From an uncultured Hungatella sp. (lineage in GTDB: Bacteria > Bacillota > Clostridia > Lachnospirales > Lachnospiraceae), in the NCBI GenBank assembly GCA_910577935.1, contig CAJTOT010000048.1:1-22445 (forward strand): a stretch of 22,445 bases of DNA, given 5' to 3'. Position numbers and translations under genes: made by a program. Positions 20,868-22,445 of the stretch are shown piece by piece. The stretch's first letter is position 1. Every line of letters starts with the position of its first letter. The notes under the pieces were generated by a model. That model saw nothing but the letters and a program-made list of their open reading frames with translations. It had not been told where the DNA came from and did not search any database.

Positions 20868-22445
20868 TTAATGCTCGATCCACACATTATTAAAAGGCGT
20901 GCACAGAAGGATACGTCCGTCGGCTCTCTGTACCGTGTCATGGACCTTAGGTGAAACTCCCCAGTTCCTGGCTTCATAGGCCAAATAAATGCCTGTGTAG
21001 TCCTTCATGATAATCTCCATGGCCTTGTCATACAGCTCAATACGTTTCTCCCTGTCTGTCTCCTTAAAAGCATCGTACAGGTATTTGTCCACCTCTTCAT
21101 TGTCATATCCTCCGGCGTTGGAGGTGGCGCTGAGAGTCTTTCTCGAGAACAGTTTTTCCAGATAGCTGTAGGGGTCCAGGGTTCCGCTCCAGGAGAAGGC
21201 GTACATGCTGATATTCTCATTCTTGTAGCCCTCTGTCACGGTGGCCAGAATCTCCGCGAACGCGCCTGATTTAATATTCAGCGTGATGCCCACCTCTCCC
21301 AAATAGTACTGAATCAGCTGGGCGATTCTCTCCCTGGTGCTGGTGTTGGGGATATAAATATTCAGGGTCATGCCATTCTCATAGCCGGCCTCCTTCAAAA
21401 GCGCCTTGGCGCCCTCCGGGTCATAGGCAGGAACCAAATCGTTAAAGGACTCGTTGTATCCCCATGACAGGTCTGTCAGAGGCTGGTATGCCCTCACGGC
21501 CTCGCCGTACTGATATACGTTGGCTATAACGGCATCAATGTCAACAGCCTTGATGATGGCTTCCCTGACTCTCGGGTCTGCCGTTGGTCCTGTCTGCATG
21601 TTGAATCTTGCAAATGAAGTTCCTGTGGTAGGCCTCTGAACCAGCATCCCCGCATCCTTTGCCTGCTGAATAGCCTCTGCCTGAAGATACTCGGCAATCT
21701 GAACCTCCCCGGTAATCAGGGCGTTGACTGCCTGATTTCCGTCGGTAACCACGCGGAAGACAACCTCATCCAGATTAGCCTTCTCACCCCAATAGTTCTC
21801 ATTGCGCTTTATGATAACACTCTCGTCCAGCGTCATGCTCTCCAGGGTAAACGGACCGCTTCCGATGAGATGATCTGCAAAATTCTCTCCCCAGCCTTCC
21901 ACTTCTTCCCTGGGAATAATCACATTTCCCACATCTGCCAGCTGCTCCAGGAAAGGACCGCAGGACTCTTTCAAGACAATATCAAACTCCGTGTCAGACT
22001 GCACTTCCACATGATCAAAAAACTCACGGCAGATTCGGTCTGTACTGCACTCCGCCGCAATTCTCTCCAGCGAAAATTTCACGTCGTCAGCCACCAGCTT
22101 GCGGCCGTCCTGAAACTGGCCTTTCTGGAAATAGACATCGTCTCTGAGAACAAAGTGATATACCAGTCCATCATCACTTACAGACCAGTCCGTCGCCAGC
22201 ACCGGGATCAGATCCGTGTACTCCGCGTTGTAAGTCAGAAGAGGCTCGGCAACCTGAGCAATAATGCTGGCCTCATAAGCCTGTGTGTAATCCTTCGGGT
22301 CAAGGAGAGGCGTATAATTAGGAATCGCGATTGTCAATGTTCCGCCTGGCTGGGCCTCCAGATCGCTGTCCTCTGTTCCGCCCAGTACAGGCTGTGTCTG
22401 TGCGGACTCGCCGCCGGCATTCCCTGCCGCCTGGGTCTCCGAGCC
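20868..22445 (-). CDS. Family-5 extracellular solute-binding protein of an ABC transporter (N-terminus off the window)
   Basis: 525 residues are visible; the reading frame is open to base 22445, so the start and signal peptide lie to the right. The first visible 35 residues are a Gly/Ser/Glu/Gln linker of the kind that follows a lipoprotein cysteine. The body is the SBP-5 fold used for peptides, nickel and some glycans: GGTLTIAIPNYTPLLDP, EPLLTYNAEYTDLIPVLATDW, SDDGLVYHFVLRDDVYFQKG, NENYWGEKANLDEVVFRV, ARFNMQTGPTADPRVREAI and late RIELYDKAMEIIMKDYTGIYLAY. It would deliver its ligand to permeases encoded outside the window; the ligand cannot be told from sequence. Confidence 0.93.
   Translation of the reverse strand, partial: GSETQAAGNAGGESAQTQPVLGGTEDSDLEAQPGGTLTIAIPNYTPLLDPKDYTQAYEASIIAQVAEPLLTYNAEYTDLIPVLATDWSVSDDGLVYHFVLRDDVYFQKGQFQDGRKLVADDVKFSLERIAAECSTDRICREFFDHVEVQSDTEFDIVLKESCGPFLEQLADVGNVIIPREEVEGWGENFADHLIGSGPFTLESMTLDESVIIKRNENYWGEKANLDEVVFRVVTDGNQAVNALITGEVQIAEYLQAEAIQQAKDAGMLVQRPTTGTSFARFNMQTGPTADPRVREAIIKAVDIDAVIANVYQYGEAVRAYQPLTDLSWGYNESFNDLVPAYDPEGAKALLKEAGYENGMTLNIYIPNTSTRERIAQLIQYYLGEVGITLNIKSGAFAEILATVTEGYKNENISMYAFSWSGTLDPYSYLEKLFSRKTLSATSNAGGYDNEEVDKYLYDAFKETDREKRIELYDKAMEIIMKDYTGIYLAYEARNWGVSPKVHDTVQRADGRILLCTPFNNVWIEH

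Overview
The window looks like chromosomal DNA of an anaerobic Clostridia, most likely a Lachnospiraceae (Clostridium cluster XIVa) gut bacterium. This is inferred from strong AGGAGG-type ribosome binding sites, sigma-A promoters with near-consensus boxes, a surface-type FMN/FAD lipoprotein reductase, a GntR-controlled kduI, a spermidine/putrescine ABC operon behind a cupin-type regulator, and an envelope glycerophosphotransferase-like protein of a type I recall from that family. No 16S or other species marker is present.

Layout, left to right. (1) 1-4904, all minus strand: an envelope locus. In transcription order it holds a TagB/SpsB-like glycerophosphotransferase relative, a single-pass membrane protein, a secreted 359-aa protein, and then an AT-rich sugar-nucleotide aminotransferase overlapping a GNAT acetyltransferase that reaches the window edge. 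(2) 4905-6346, minus: a small serine recombinase translationally coupled to a decayed TnpB-like gene, followed by about 400 bp with several perfect inverted repeats just ahead of the envelope locus. (3) 6713-10319, minus: a tightly packed operon of beta-propeller lactonase, chorismate synthase (aroC), RpiB-type isomerase and D-2-hydroxyacid dehydrogenase. (4) 10394-16320, plus: XRE-cupin regulator, potA, potB, potC, potD, then a DUF1622 membrane protein and a Cof-type HAD phosphatase. Its promoter lies back to back with the likely promoter of region 3. (5) 16345-16382: a terminator between convergent genes. (6) 16424-18631, minus: an FMN/FAD fumarate/urocanate-reductase-like lipoprotein with its own promoter. 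(7) 18928-20585, minus: kduI followed by a GntR/FCD regulator, with a perfect palindromic operator between promoter and kduI. (8) 20681-20860, minus: a tRNA-Arg(ACG) with its own promoter and terminator. (9) 20868-22445, minus: a family-5 solute-binding protein cut by the right edge.

How the genes fit together: the pot operon imports polyamines and is probably controlled by its own XRE-cupin regulator. kduI handles the product of uronate-polymer breakdown and is probably controlled by its GntR partner. The reductase probably lets the cell use an external unsaturated carboxylate as electron acceptor. The left end builds or decorates the cell surface.

The most unusual feature is the recombinase plus TnpB-like relic beside the envelope genes. 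By eye, both recognisable RuvC aspartate positions of the TnpB relic lack Asp, so its ancestor may have been a nuclease-dead RNA-guided protein. The relic is itself broken, so any activity here is doubtful. The structured DNA beside it is worth comparing across relatives.
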